12,401 nucleotides of DNA from Burkholderiales bacterium (GTDB taxonomy: Bacteria > Pseudomonadota > Gammaproteobacteria > Burkholderiales > Burkholderiaceae_D), in contig SYFN01000055.1 of the NCBI GenBank assembly GCA_005800405.1, forward strand, positions 1 to 12,401. Direction: 5' to 3'. How positions within the stretch are numbered: the first letter of the stretch is position 1; the number at the start of each line of letters is the position of its first letter. Below, one piece after another: positions 1 through 7,265 of the stretch. Below the pieces are notes generated by a model that worked only from the letters and a program-made list of their open reading frames with translations, was not told the origin of the DNA and made no database searches. A program made the translations under genes and the position numbers.

Positions 1-517
1 CATCATCAAGCCGAGCGACCACGATCTGGCCATCGCGCGCCTGATCCGCTTTTTTCACCGCGAGCAAATCGCCATCAAGAATGCCGGCCTCGCGCATCGA
101 CATACCTCGGACTTTGAGTAAATAGTCGGGACGAGCAGTAAACAGCGCTGGATCCACCTGATAGTTCGCCGAAATATGCTCTTCGGCCAGAATGGGTGAG
201 CCTGCAGCGACGCGACCGATGAGTGGCAAGGAAAACTGCATGATGTCGGGGTGGGGCAGCACCATCTGGGAAACGCTGAAGCGCCGGGGGCGGCTCCCTG
301 CAGGTCGGTCTAACAGGCGAATACCCCGCGATGTGCCAGGAGAGATTTCGATGGCACCCTTGCGCGCGAGTGCTTGCAGGTGCTCCTCAGCCGCGTTGGC
401 AGAACGAAAACCTAGTTCGTTGGCAATTTCCGCGCGGGTCGGTGGGAAGCCGGTTTTCTCGATGGCATCGCGTATCAGCGCAAGGATTTGTTCCTGGCGG
501 GCGGTCAGTTTGATCAT
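1..517 (-). CDS. lexA: LexA SOS repressor (3' end cut by window edge)
   Basis: LexA represses the SOS regulon in the cytoplasm and cleaves itself when RecA filaments form on damaged DNA. Translating the minus strand from ATG 517 gives 172 residues beginning [15 protein letters not shown]. The N-terminal winged helix has the recognition segment [12 protein letters not shown] near residue 30. The autocleavage site is the standard Ala-Gly pair in GRVAAGSPI, and the catalytic serine lies in [16 protein letters not shown]. The catalytic lysine lies beyond the window edge, so it cannot be checked. A GGGGAG ribosome binding site lies about 5 bases before the ATG. Two SOS boxes sit at 539-571, which implies autoregulation. 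The gene diverges from rpsF. Identity is secure. Confidence 0.96.
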   Translation of the reverse strand, partial: MIKLTARQEQILALIRDAIEKTGFPPTRAEIANELGFRSANAAEEHLQALARKGAIEISPGTSRGIRLLDRPAGSRPRRFSVSQMVLPHPDIMQFSLPLIGRVAAGSPILAEEHISANYQVDPALFTARPDYLLKVRGMSMREAGILDGDLLAVKKADQARDGQIVVARLDD

Positions 518-538
518 GATTACTCCCCGGCAAAGCGA

Positions 539-571
539 CTGTTTTTATAGACAGGCTGTATTTTTATACAG
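539..571 (-). promoter_or_regulatory. Two tandem LexA operators (SOS boxes) upstream of lexA
   Basis: Two 16-base sites match CTGT-N8-ACAG perfectly: 539-554 with core TTTTATAG and 556-571 with core ATTTTTAT. Only one base separates them. The nearer box lies 21 bases upstream of the lexA ATG, so both should cover the lexA promoter and start region. The TATAAA within the proximal box (545-550, minus strand) could serve as the -10, but no clear -35 is visible. Autoregulation through two boxes is known for E. coli lexA. Confidence 0.9.
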
Positions 572-663
572 CATTGCGCGAAAGGCAAGCAGAATATGCG
601 GTGTTTCTGCTCAGTATTAGAAGATAACTATCTGAAGACATAAAGTTTTCTCTATTTACCCGG

Positions 664-669
664 TATACT
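664..669 (+). promoter_or_regulatory. Candidate -10 box for the rpsF operon
   Basis: TATACT at 664-669 is a five-of-six match to the sigma-70 -10 box. It would start transcription near 676, ahead of the hairpin at 686-713. No good -35 is visible at the right distance (641-646 is TAAAGT), so this is tentative. Confidence 0.4.
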
Positions 670-685
670 TCTCTGCTTTCCTCTT

Positions 686-713
686 CCCACACTCGTCCTG
701 ACGCCGGGGTGGG
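686..713 (+). promoter_or_regulatory. Candidate S6:S18-binding leader hairpin
   Basis: An outer stem CCCAC (686-690) pairs with GTGGG (709-713). An inner stem CGT (694-696) pairs with ACG (701-703) around the loop CCTG. The internal loop between them has ACT on the 5' side and CCGGG (704-708) on the 3' side, so a CCG triplet is unpaired next to the apical stem. Many bacterial rpsF messages carry an element of this shape, with a conserved CCG in an internal loop, bound by the S6:S18 complex for feedback control. The position fits: about 20 bases before the ribosome binding site of an operon encoding both S6 and S18. The fold was drawn by hand. Confidence 0.6.
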
Positions 714-733
714 CGATTTAATAATCCGACCTT

Positions 734-740
734 AAGGAGA
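734..740 (+). promoter_or_regulatory. rpsF ribosome binding site that decides the start
   Basis: AAGGAGA at 734-740 precedes two adjacent ATG codons. GGAG ends only 2 bases before the ATG at 742 but 5 bases before the ATG at 745. Spacing and the usual S6 N-terminus (MRHYE) both favour the ATG at 745. Confidence 0.75.
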
Positions 741-744
741 AATG

Positions 745-1113
745 ATGCGTCACTACGAAATAGTTTTTATCGTCCACCCGGATCAGAGCGAGCAGGTGCC
801 CGCAATGATCGAACGTTACAAGGGTCTGGTCAGCAGCCGCGGCGGCAAAGTCCACCGTGTCGAAGACTGGGGTCGTCGCCAGATGGCCTACATGATCCAG
901 AAGCTCGCCAAAGCCCACTACGTTTGCATGAACATCGAATGTGACGGAGAAACTCTGGCCGAGATCGAAACCGGCTTCCGCTTCAACGATGCCGTGCTGC
1001 GCCATCTGACCGTTCGCATGAAAAAGGCCGAGACCGTGCCTTCGCCCATGATGAAGAGCGTGCAGAAAGAAGACGCCGCGAAGAGCCAGCGCGCCGAGGC
1101 GCCTGCGGCCTGA
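745..1113 (+). CDS. rpsF: 30S ribosomal protein S6
   Basis: S6 binds S18 and sits on the platform of the 30S subunit. The product has 122 residues, starts [18 protein letters not shown] and carries the family segment [18 protein letters not shown] near residues 38-55. The C-terminal tail is charged and Ala-rich, as is usual in proteobacterial S6. The start at 745 is preferred over 742 because of ribosome-binding-site spacing. It is the first gene of rpsF-priB-rpsR-rplI, and the candidate S6:S18 hairpin upstream suggests feedback control of the operon. Nothing is odd in the coding part. Confidence 0.97.
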   Translation: MRHYEIVFIVHPDQSEQVPAMIERYKGLVSSRGGKVHRVEDWGRRQMAYMIQKLAKAHYVCMNIECDGETLAEIETGFRFNDAVLRHLTVRMKKAETVPSPMMKSVQKEDAAKSQRAEAPAA

Positions 1114-1120
1114 CCGGCAC

Positions 1121-1435
1121 GTGTCAGCAACGGAGCGAGGTGACAACAGTTTTCATTGCATAGCGACCCTGGCCGAGCGTGATGTATTGCGCTACACGCC
1201 AGCTGGCATACCGATGGTGAGCGCAGTACTGACTCATACATCGGAACAGACTGAGGCTGGCATTAGCCGGCAAGTTGGATTTGAACTGCGTGCCATCGCC
1301 GCGGGAACAATCGCAGACGGGCTGGAGCGAGCTCAAGTGGGCGCTGTGTTTCGGTTCAATGGCTTTATGGCCAGAAAAAATCGAAACAGCAAAGCGCTGA
1401 TGTTTCACCTCACAGACTTTGAACTTATTTCTTAA
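1121..1435 (+). CDS. priB: Primosomal replication protein N (PriB)
   Basis: PriB is a single-stranded-DNA-binding OB-fold protein that works with PriA and DnaT to reload DnaB at stalled forks. Its place between the S6 and S18 genes is diagnostic. The segment [15 protein letters not shown], followed by EAGISRQV and [22 protein letters not shown], fits the betaproteobacterial PriB pattern. The 104-residue reading starts at GTG 1121, seven bases after the rpsF stop and without a recognisable ribosome binding site. Family members usually begin close to the equivalent of NSFHC, so the first eight residues may not be real. No in-frame ATG, GTG or TTG lies nearer to NSFHC, although GGAGCGAGG (1132-1140) looks like a ribosome binding site. 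Function is confident; the start is not. Confidence 0.9.
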   Translation: MSATERGDNSFHCIATLAERDVLRYTPAGIPMVSAVLTHTSEQTEAGISRQVGFELRAIAAGTIADGLERAQVGAVFRFNGFMARKNRNSKALMFHLTDFELIS

Positions 1436-1452
1436 ATTCAGGAGCCAGCAAA

Positions 1453-1737
1453 ATGGCATTCGGTAAAAAATTCGACAAGAGCAAACTCAAGGAAAAGCGC
1501 AAACAGCAAAATCCTCTGTTTAGGCGCAAGAAATTCTGCCGCTTCACTGTAGCCAACGTCGAGCAGGTGGACTACAAGGATGTGGACACACTCAAGGACT
1601 TCGTTCAGGAAAACGGCAAGATCATGCCAGCACGTCTGACGGGTACCCGTGCACATTACCAGCGTCAGGTGGATACCGCGATAAAGCGAGCGCGTTACCT
1701 CGCGTTGTTGCCGTACACCGATCTGCATAACGCCTGA
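1453..1737 (+). CDS. rpsR: 30S ribosomal protein S18
   Basis: S18 is the partner of S6 on the 30S platform. The product has 94 residues, longer than the roughly 75 of E. coli because of a basic N-terminal extension (about residues 1-20, rich in Lys). The conserved core includes RRKKFCRF near residue 24, then [30 protein letters not shown] and the tail [19 protein letters not shown] at 1441-1444 lies 8 bases before the ATG. It is the third gene of the operon; its product would join S6 in binding the leader hairpin if that element is real. Confidence 0.97.
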   Translation: MAFGKKFDKSKLKEKRKQQNPLFRRKKFCRFTVANVEQVDYKDVDTLKDFVQENGKIMPARLTGTRAHYQRQVDTAIKRARYLALLPYTDLHNA

Positions 1738-1771
1738 TCGTCCTATCCTCATTGAATCCTGGAGAAAAAAA

Positions 1772-2224
1772 ATGCAAGTCATTCTGATGGAAAAAGTGGC
1801 GAATCTGGGCGACTTGGGCGCCGTGGTCCGCGTGAAAGACGGCTACGCCCGTAACTTCCTGATCCCGCAACGCATGGCGCGCCGTGCAACCGCTGATGCG
1901 ATTGCCGAGTTCGGAGCGCGTCGTGCAGAACTCGAAAAAGCAGCTGCAGCCAAGCTCGCAGCCGCACAGGCGCAAGCCGAAAAAATGTCAGGCCAAGCGG
2001 TCAAGATATCGCAAAAGGCGGGCGTCGATGGTCGTTTGTTCGGCTCTGTTACTAACCACGATATCGCCGATGCACTCGGCAAGCTGGGTTTTACCGTCGA
2101 CAAGGCGCAGATCCGCATGCCGCAGGGTCTGCTGAAATCCACTGGTGATCATCCGCTCACCGTGGCCCTGCATACAGATATCGCCGTGGAAATCAACGTA
2201 GCTGTCGTAGGCGAGCAAGCTTGA
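1772..2224 (+). CDS. rplI: 50S ribosomal protein L9
   Basis: L9 binds 23S rRNA near the L1 stalk and helps maintain the reading frame. The product has 150 residues, the usual length. It shows the N-terminal signature: [20 protein letters not shown] near residues 13-32, a long Ala/Lys/Glu-rich connecting helix near residues 45-75, and a C-terminal domain beginning around [23 protein letters not shown] at 1761-1764 lies 7 bases before the ATG. It is the last gene of the operon; a strong terminator follows 21 bases after the stop. Confidence 0.97.
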   Translation: MQVILMEKVANLGDLGAVVRVKDGYARNFLIPQRMARRATADAIAEFGARRAELEKAAAAKLAAAQAQAEKMSGQAVKISQKAGVDGRLFGSVTNHDIADALGKLGFTVDKAQIRMPQGLLKSTGDHPLTVALHTDIAVEINVAVVGEQA

Positions 2225-2245
2225 TCCAGAGTGTGTTGCTTCAGG

Positions 2246-2275
2246 AAATGCCGGGTTATCCCGGCATTTTTTTTT
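2246..2275 (+). terminator. Intrinsic terminator after rplI
   Basis: A perfect 10-base stem, AAATGCCGGG (2246-2255) with CCCGGCATTT (2260-2269), encloses the loop TTAT. Its 3' arm runs into a run of nine T (2267-2275). This is a textbook Rho-independent terminator that separates the ribosomal operon from dnaB. Confidence 0.95.
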
Positions 2276-2343
2276 ACCCTTTTTCATGTTGGCGGTGGCG
2301 CTGATACACGGCAGGCCAAAGCTCGCGTCGTATGGATTTTGGG

Positions 2344-2372
2344 GCCGGACCGGCGGGGCTAGCGGGTATAAT
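2344..2372 (+). promoter_or_regulatory. dnaB promoter candidate with a GC-rich palindrome upstream
   Basis: TATAAT at 2367-2372 is a perfect -10 match. The place where a -35 should lie (2344-2349) holds instead the palindrome GCCGG-A-CCGGC (2344-2354), with no TTGACA-like hexamer. Transcription would start about 7 bases after the box, around 2379-2381, which falls on or beside the dnaB start codon. An activator site or an extended -10 would be needed to explain the missing -35. Confidence 0.5.
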
Positions 2373-2374
2373 CC

Positions 2375-3769
2375 ATGCCCATGAATACTCGTGTCGATCC
2401 GCAAATCGAATCACTGCGCGTGCCGCCGCATTCCATAGAGGCGGAGCAGTCAGTCCTGGGTGGTTTACTCCTCGATAACGCCGCTTGGGACAAAATCGCG
2501 GACATGGTGAGTGCCGACGATTTTTATCGTTTTGATCATCGCCTGATTTTTCAGCACATCGTTAAACTCATCAATGCATCCCGTCCTGCGGATGTCATCA
2601 CTGTATTTGACTCATTGACGTCAGCAGCCAAGGCAGAAGATGCCGGTGGCATTGCCTACCTGAACGCGCTGGCTCAAAACACACCGTCTGCCGCCAATAT
2701 TCGTCGCTATGCAGAGATCGTTCGCGACCGTGGTGTATTGCGCAAACTGATTTCCGTATCCGATGAAATCACCAGCGCTGCATTCAACCCGCAAGGTAAA
2801 GAAGTCAAGCAAATGCTGGATGAAGCCGAATCCAAAATTTTTGCCATCGCGGAAGAGGGCGCGCGCGGCTTTCAAAGTTTTCAGGAAATCCAACCACTGC
2901 TGACCCAAGTGGTCGAACGTATCGATGAGCTCTATAACCGCGATAACCCAAACGAAATTACCGGTGTACCCACCGGGTTCGTTGATCTCGATCGCATGAC
3001 CTCGGGTCTTCAGCCAGGGGATCTGATTATCGTCGCCGGAAGACCTTCCATGGGCAAGACGGCGTTTTCCCTGAACATTGGCGAGACGGTAGCGGTGGAG
3101 AGCGGTTTGCCTGTTGCAATTTTTTCGATGGAGATGGGTGGCACTCAGCTTGCGATGCGTATGCTGGGTTCGGTTGGTCGTCTCGATCAGCATCGACTGC
3201 GCACTGGCCGTCTTAATGATGATGATTGGCCGCGACTTACGCATGCGATCCAGAAGATGAATGATGCGCAGGCATATATCGACGAGACGCCTGCACTCAA
3301 TTCCATTGAGCTGCGTGCTCGTGCTCGAAGACTGGCGAGGACCTGTGGCAAGCTGGGTCTGATCATTGTCGACTATCTTCAGCTGATGTCTGCCAATTCG
3401 CCGGGCGAGAACAGGGCAACCGAGATTTCGGAAATATCGCGCAACTTGAAAGGCCTGGCCAAGGAACTGAATTGCCCAGTCATTGCCCTATCACAGCTCA
3501 ATCGTTCGCTGGAACAGCGACCCAACAAGCGGCCTGTAATGTCGGATTTGCGAGAGTCGGGTGCGATTGAACAAGATGCTGATCTCATTTTATTCATCTA
3601 TCGTGACGAAGTTTACAACCCCGATTCGCCCGACAAAGGCATGGCCGAAATCATCATCGGCAAACAGCGTAACGGTCCGATTGGGAGCGTTCGCATGACC
3701 TTTCTTGGTCAGTACACGAAATTTGAAAACTACACAGGCAGTGCTACACCCTATGGTAGCGGTGAATAA
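2375..3769 (+). CDS. dnaB: Replicative DNA helicase DnaB
   Basis: DnaB is the hexameric 5'-to-3' helicase of the replication fork. The reading is 464 residues, the usual length. The N-terminal primase-contact domain spans about residues 15-120, starting at PPHSIEAEQSVLGGLL. The RecA-like domain starts near residue 190 at ITGVPTGFVDLDRMTSG. Walker A is GRPSMGKT near residues 222-230 and Walker B is LIIVDYLQLM near residue 330. The C-terminus has ALSQLNRSLEQR, SDLRESGAIEQDAD and GKQRNGPIG. No intein is present. ATG 2381 is an alternative start two codons later and may be the real one if the message is leaderless. Neither ATG has a clear ribosome binding site. Confidence 0.97.
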   Translation: MPMNTRVDPQIESLRVPPHSIEAEQSVLGGLLLDNAAWDKIADMVSADDFYRFDHRLIFQHIVKLINASRPADVITVFDSLTSAAKAEDAGGIAYLNALAQNTPSAANIRRYAEIVRDRGVLRKLISVSDEITSAAFNPQGKEVKQMLDEAESKIFAIAEEGARGFQSFQEIQPLLTQVVERIDELYNRDNPNEITGVPTGFVDLDRMTSGLQPGDLIIVAGRPSMGKTAFSLNIGETVAVESGLPVAIFSMEMGGTQLAMRMLGSVGRLDQHRLRTGRLNDDDWPRLTHAIQKMNDAQAYIDETPALNSIELRARARRLARTCGKLGLIIVDYLQLMSANSPGENRATEISEISRNLKGLAKELNCPVIALSQLNRSLEQRPNKRPVMSDLRESGAIEQDADLILFIYRDEVYNPDSPDKGMAEIIIGKQRNGPIGSVRMTFLGQYTKFENYTGSATPYGSGE

Positions 3770-3790
3770 CAACTTTCTCTTTAGGCTGCT

Positions 3791-3841
3791 GGCAGCGTTG
3801 GCAGTACCTTGTCGTACTTCTGTACTGCCTGCGGTACTGCC
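3791..3841. repeat. Inverted and direct GTACTGCC repeat cluster
   Basis: GGCAGTACC (3800-3808) is the exact inverse of GGTACTGCC (3833-3841). The same GTACTGCC core also occurs at 3822-3829, so the left arm can pair with either right copy. A further GTAC lies at 3813-3816 and a GGCAG at 3791-3795. The cluster sits between the dnaB stop and the DUF47 gene. It could be a terminator stem without a U-run, an operator array or a fragment of a dispersed palindromic repeat. I cannot decide from one copy. Confidence 0.5.
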
Positions 3842-3909
3842 TTGCCGTCCATCTACATAGATATTTTCTAAACCTGAAGTGATATGGATGCATTCAAAGG
3901 AGCAAGGCA

Positions 3910-4536
3910 ATGTTTGGACGTTTGATGCCTACCGAAGGCAAATTCTTTGATCTGTTCATTCAACATGGCGAGCTGTGTGTCAAAGGCGGTAAAGAACTCG
4001 TATCGCTGATGACCAATTTTGATGATCTCGAACATCGTGTGCATGCGATCGAGACAATCGAAAAGCAGGCCGATAAGGTCACTCACGCGACACTCGAATT
4101 ACTGCACAAGACCTTTATCACACCACTGGATCGTGATGATATCCATCAGCTCATCACGCGCATGGACGATATTCTCGATCTGATGGAAGATGTTGGTCAA
4201 ACGATATGGTTGTACGATATCAAGCAAATTACCCCTGAAGCCAAGCGTCTGGCAGAGTTGTGCCAAGCCTGCTGCGAAAAAGTTCTGGCCAGTATCTCAT
4301 TGCTTCATAATATGAACAATGCACGCGAGATACTGAATATTTGCGCTGATATCGACCGGTTGGAATCCGATGCAGATCATGTGATGCGTGCCGCTATGTC
4401 CAAGCTGTTCCGCGAAGAGCCTGATGTTCGCAATCTCATCAAACTCAAAGCGATTTACGAAATTCTCGAAACGGTGACCGATCGTTGCGAGGATGTCGCC
4501 AATATCGTCGAGGGTATTATTGTCGAGAACGCGTGA
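3910..4536 (+). CDS. DUF47 (PhoU-like, Pit accessory) protein
   Basis: This is a 208-residue soluble helical protein of the DUF47 family, distant relatives of PhoU that are commonly encoded next to Pit phosphate permeases and thought to modulate them. The N-terminus has the family look: FGRLMPTEGKFFDLFIQH. The segments IETIEKQADKVTHATLELL and TPLDRDDIHQLITRMDDILDLMED (about residues 48-100) carry the acidic, metal-binding-like helices of the fold. The end, ILETVTDRCEDVANIVEGI, is also typical. AAGGAG at 3897-3902 lies 7 bases before the ATG. The pit gene starts 9 bases after the stop, so the two are probably co-transcribed. I see no Pho box upstream. Confidence 0.93.
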   Translation: MFGRLMPTEGKFFDLFIQHGELCVKGGKELVSLMTNFDDLEHRVHAIETIEKQADKVTHATLELLHKTFITPLDRDDIHQLITRMDDILDLMEDVGQTIWLYDIKQITPEAKRLAELCQACCEKVLASISLLHNMNNAREILNICADIDRLESDADHVMRAAMSKLFREEPDVRNLIKLKAIYEILETVTDRCEDVANIVEGIIVENA

Positions 4537-4545
4537 TTCAGAGCC

Positions 4546-5553
4546 ATGCAGACTTTAAATATCAGTATTTACGTACTAGGTTTTCTGATTGTGCTGGCTT
4601 TGCTGTTCGACTTCATGAACGGATTTCATGATGCTGCTAACGCAATTGCTACCGTCGTATCGACCGGCGTACTCAAACCGCAAAACGCCGTCCTGCTCGC
4701 CGCTTTTTTTAATTTTCTCGCGATTCTCATTTTTCAGTTGAAGGTGGCAACTACGGTCGGCAGGGAAACGATAGATCCAGCCGTCGTAGATCATTATGTT
4801 GTTTTTGGTGCGTTGGTGGGCGCCATTACGTGGAATCTGTTGACCTGGTATTACGGCATTCCTTCTTCATCTTCGCACGCGCTCATCGGTGGTTTGGTGG
4901 GTGCAGCAGTAGCAAAGGCGGGTACCGATTCCCTGATTTCCAGTGGCCTGATCAAGACGATCAGCTTCATCGTACTTTCGCCATTGCTGGGTTTTCTGTT
5001 TGGTTCCATGATGATGCTTATAGTTTCATGGCTCTTTGTGCGGAGTACTCCACAACGGGTTGATAAATGGTTCCGGCGCATGCAGTTGCTTTCGGCATCC
5101 ATGTACAGCCTCGGCCATGGTGGTAACGACGCACAAAAAACCATGGGCATTATCTGGATGCTTTTGATAGCCGCGGGCGCTAGCACGGCATCAGATCCGC
5201 TACCTTGGTGGGTGATTACGTCCTGTTATGCAGCGATAGGTCTGGGTACCTTGTTCGGCGGCTGGCGCATCGTGAAAACGATGGGGCAGAAAATTACCAA
5301 GCTCAAACCTGTCGGCGGATTTTGTGCAGAGACAGGCGGTGCGATGACCTTGTTCCTTGCTACCGCGATAGGTATTCCCGTGTCCACCACGCACACCATT
5401 ACGGGTGCCATTGTCGGCGTCGGTTCATCACGCAAGATGTCGGCCGTGCGCTGGGGCGTCGCAGGTAATATCGTCTGGGCGTGGATCTTCACGATCCCCG
5501 CCTCTGCTTTTATGGCTGCTATTGCCTGGTGGTTGGGTCGGCAGTGGTTGTGA
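4546..5553 (+). CDS. pit: PiT-family inorganic phosphate permease
   Basis: This is an inner-membrane low-affinity phosphate (metal-phosphate) symporter of the PiT family. At 335 residues it is a short Pit, shorter than E. coli PitA (about 500), in the size class usually paired with a DUF47 protein. The two inverted family signatures are present: DFMNGFHDAANAIATVVSTG near residues 22-41 and GHGGNDAQKTMGIIW near residues 189-203. Hydrophobic membrane segments run through most of the length, including YGIPSSSSHALIGGLVGAAV and GIPVSTTHTITGAIVGVG, the internally duplicated SSSHA/STTHT motifs. Only a weak AGAG precedes the ATG, which fits translational coupling to the gene upstream. It ends convergent to phoH with a 28-base gap. 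Confidence 0.95.
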   Translation: MQTLNISIYVLGFLIVLALLFDFMNGFHDAANAIATVVSTGVLKPQNAVLLAAFFNFLAILIFQLKVATTVGRETIDPAVVDHYVVFGALVGAITWNLLTWYYGIPSSSSHALIGGLVGAAVAKAGTDSLISSGLIKTISFIVLSPLLGFLFGSMMMLIVSWLFVRSTPQRVDKWFRRMQLLSASMYSLGHGGNDAQKTMGIIWMLLIAAGASTASDPLPWWVITSCYAAIGLGTLFGGWRIVKTMGQKITKLKPVGGFCAETGGAMTLFLATAIGIPVSTTHTITGAIVGVGSSRKMSAVRWGVAGNIVWAWIFTIPASAFMAAIAWWLGRQWL

Positions 5554-5581
5554 GCATATGCTGGCTCTGTTTTGCGTTTTT

Positions 5582-7231
5582 TTACAAGACATCGCTGGCA
5601 TGATCTGCCAGTCGTGAGCGTTCGCCGCGAGCGAGTGTAACGTGTCCGCTATGAGCCCAGCCCTTGAAGCGATCCACCACATAGGTAAGCCCGCTGGAGC
5701 CTTCGGTCAGATACGGCGTGTCAATTTGCGCGATATTGCCAAGGCAAACGATCTTGGTACCAGGGCCGGCTCGCGTAACCAGCGTCTTCATTTGTTTCGG
5801 CGTCAGGTTTTGCGCTTCGTCAATGATCAGGTACTTGTTGACGAAGGTGCGACCTCGCATGAAATTGAGGGACTTGATCTTGATACGAGAGCGAATCAAT
5901 TCCTGAGTTGCGGCTCTGCCCCATTCGCCTGCATCAGAGTCGGATTTGTTAAGTACTTCTAGGTTGTCATCGAATGCGCCCATCCAGGGTGACATTTTTT
6001 CTTCTTCCGTACCCGGCAGGAATCCGATATCTTCGCCTACAGGCACAGTGACGCGCGTGACAATGATTTCATTGTAGGTTTTGGATTCCAGCACCTGGGC
6101 CAGACCCGCTGCCAGCGCCAGCAAGGTCTTGCCCGTACCCGCCTGCCCAAGCAGCGTGACGAAGTCACATTCCGGGTCCATCAACAGATTGAGTGCAAAA
6201 TTTTGTTCACGATTGCGCGAGGTAATACCCCATACATTATTTTTTATGTGAGCAAAGTCGCGCAAAGTGCGGATGACCGCAGTTTTTCCATTGATCTGAG
6301 CAACTTGCCCATAAAACGAAGGCTCGCCGTTACGCGGCTCCATGTAAACAAACTGATTGATCAACATTGCCGGCACCAAAGGACCGGTAACGCGATAGAA
6401 GGTCGTACCCATACCCTGACGATTTTCCTGCCAGGATTCCATGCCCTTGCCGTGACGAATCCAGAAATCATCGGGGAGAGCCAGGATGCCGGAGTAAAGA
6501 AGATCCGTGTCTTCAAGAACATGATCATTGAAATACTCTTCGGCAGGCAGACCAAGCGCACGCGCCTTGATGCGCATATTGATGTCCTTGGACACCAATA
6601 CAACCGGCCTTTCCGGGTACTGCTCCTGAAGTGCGCGCACAACGCCCAAGATCTGGTTGTCGGCCTTGCCCTCGGGCAGCCCTTCTGGCAGCGTCCACCG
6701 GCCCAGCTTCGTCTGCAAAAACAGTCGTCCGCTCGCGTCCTTGTTGGCGAGTTTGCCAAGTGATATTCCACCATCGATCGCATCTTCCGACACATCGGCG
6801 ACGAGTGCATCCAGCGAGCGAGATACCTGGCGCGCGTTGCGAGCCACTTCGGACATACCCTTCTTGTGATTGTCCAGTTCCTCAAGGGTGATCATGGGCA
6901 GGTAGACGTCATGCTCGGCGAAGCGGAACAGGGACGTCGGATCGTGCATCAAAACATTTGTGTCAAGAACAAACAACTTGGTCACACCGCGCTTATCTGC
7001 CGCGCGGCTGGTGGGTGATTTTGGATGCGTGTCACTACGTTGGGTTTTCTGACCTGACTTTTCTTTAGCGGGTGCGTCCGACCGCGTCCTGGCTTGAGGC
7101 GAGGGTATCGGAGGGGTGGACGGTTCTACCAGCGCAATTACGGGTTTGACGGGTTTGCCTTTTTCTGCTTTGGGGTAATCAACGGGTGAAAGCAGTGCTG
7201 CGGGTTTTGCAGGCATTTTAGGCAAAGGCAT
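5582..7231 (-). CDS. PIN-PhoH family ATPase
   Basis: This is a 549-residue fusion of a PIN ribonuclease domain and a PhoH P-loop ATPase (the PhoH2/YlaK type), likely an RNA-processing enzyme. Residues 1-82 are a low-complexity linker rich in Pro, Lys, Ser and Thr. The PIN domain begins KLFVLDTNVLMHDP (Asp90), with LEELDNHKKGMSEVARNAR next and VVLVSKDINMRIKA near residue 215. The ATPase has Walker A LLGQAGTGKTLL near residues 358-369 and Walker B YLIIDEAQNLTPKQM near residue 468, then GNIAQIDTPYL and the family ending around GLTYVVDRFKGW and GERSRLADHAS. AGAGGA lies 2-3 bases before the ATG, a short spacing. A candidate promoter lies at 7271-7299. Confidence 0.93.
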   Translation of the reverse strand: MPLPKMPAKPAALLSPVDYPKAEKGKPVKPVIALVEPSTPPIPSPQARTRSDAPAKEKSGQKTQRSDTHPKSPTSRAADKRGVTKLFVLDTNVLMHDPTSLFRFAEHDVYLPMITLEELDNHKKGMSEVARNARQVSRSLDALVADVSEDAIDGGISLGKLANKDASGRLFLQTKLGRWTLPEGLPEGKADNQILGVVRALQEQYPERPVVLVSKDINMRIKARALGLPAEEYFNDHVLEDTDLLYSGILALPDDFWIRHGKGMESWQENRQGMGTTFYRVTGPLVPAMLINQFVYMEPRNGEPSFYGQVAQINGKTAVIRTLRDFAHIKNNVWGITSRNREQNFALNLLMDPECDFVTLLGQAGTGKTLLALAAGLAQVLESKTYNEIIVTRVTVPVGEDIGFLPGTEEEKMSPWMGAFDDNLEVLNKSDSDAGEWGRAATQELIRSRIKIKSLNFMRGRTFVNKYLIIDEAQNLTPKQMKTLVTRAGPGTKIVCLGNIAQIDTPYLTEGSSGLTYVVDRFKGWAHSGHVTLARGERSRLADHASDVL

Positions 7232-7265
7232 CAGATCCTCTTACTGTCAGAGTTGAAAAAAACCG

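Larger units (their letters stand above)
572..741. other. lexA-rpsF divergent intergenic region
   Basis: This 170-base spacer holds the rpsF promoter candidate and leader hairpin, listed separately. It also has a 7-base inverted repeat, AGCAGAA at 588-594 with TTCTGCT at 605-611, and a small palindrome, AGATA-AC-TATCT, at 622-633. Neither resembles an operator I can name. No gene is seen here. Confidence 0.5.

Noticed and set aside
192..620. A 142-codon plus-strand open frame across lexA and the SOS boxes
   Set aside because: It is antisense to clear lexA coding sequence and runs through the operators and intergenic DNA.
3770..3909. A possible Pho box upstream of the DUF47-pit operon
   Set aside because: I looked for the CTGTCATA-type direct repeat and found none; only the GTACTGCC repeats are present.
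5554..5583. A possible terminator between pit and phoH
   Set aside because: AGCATATGCT (5555-5564) is a short palindrome, but it is not next to the T-run and the stem has almost no loop.
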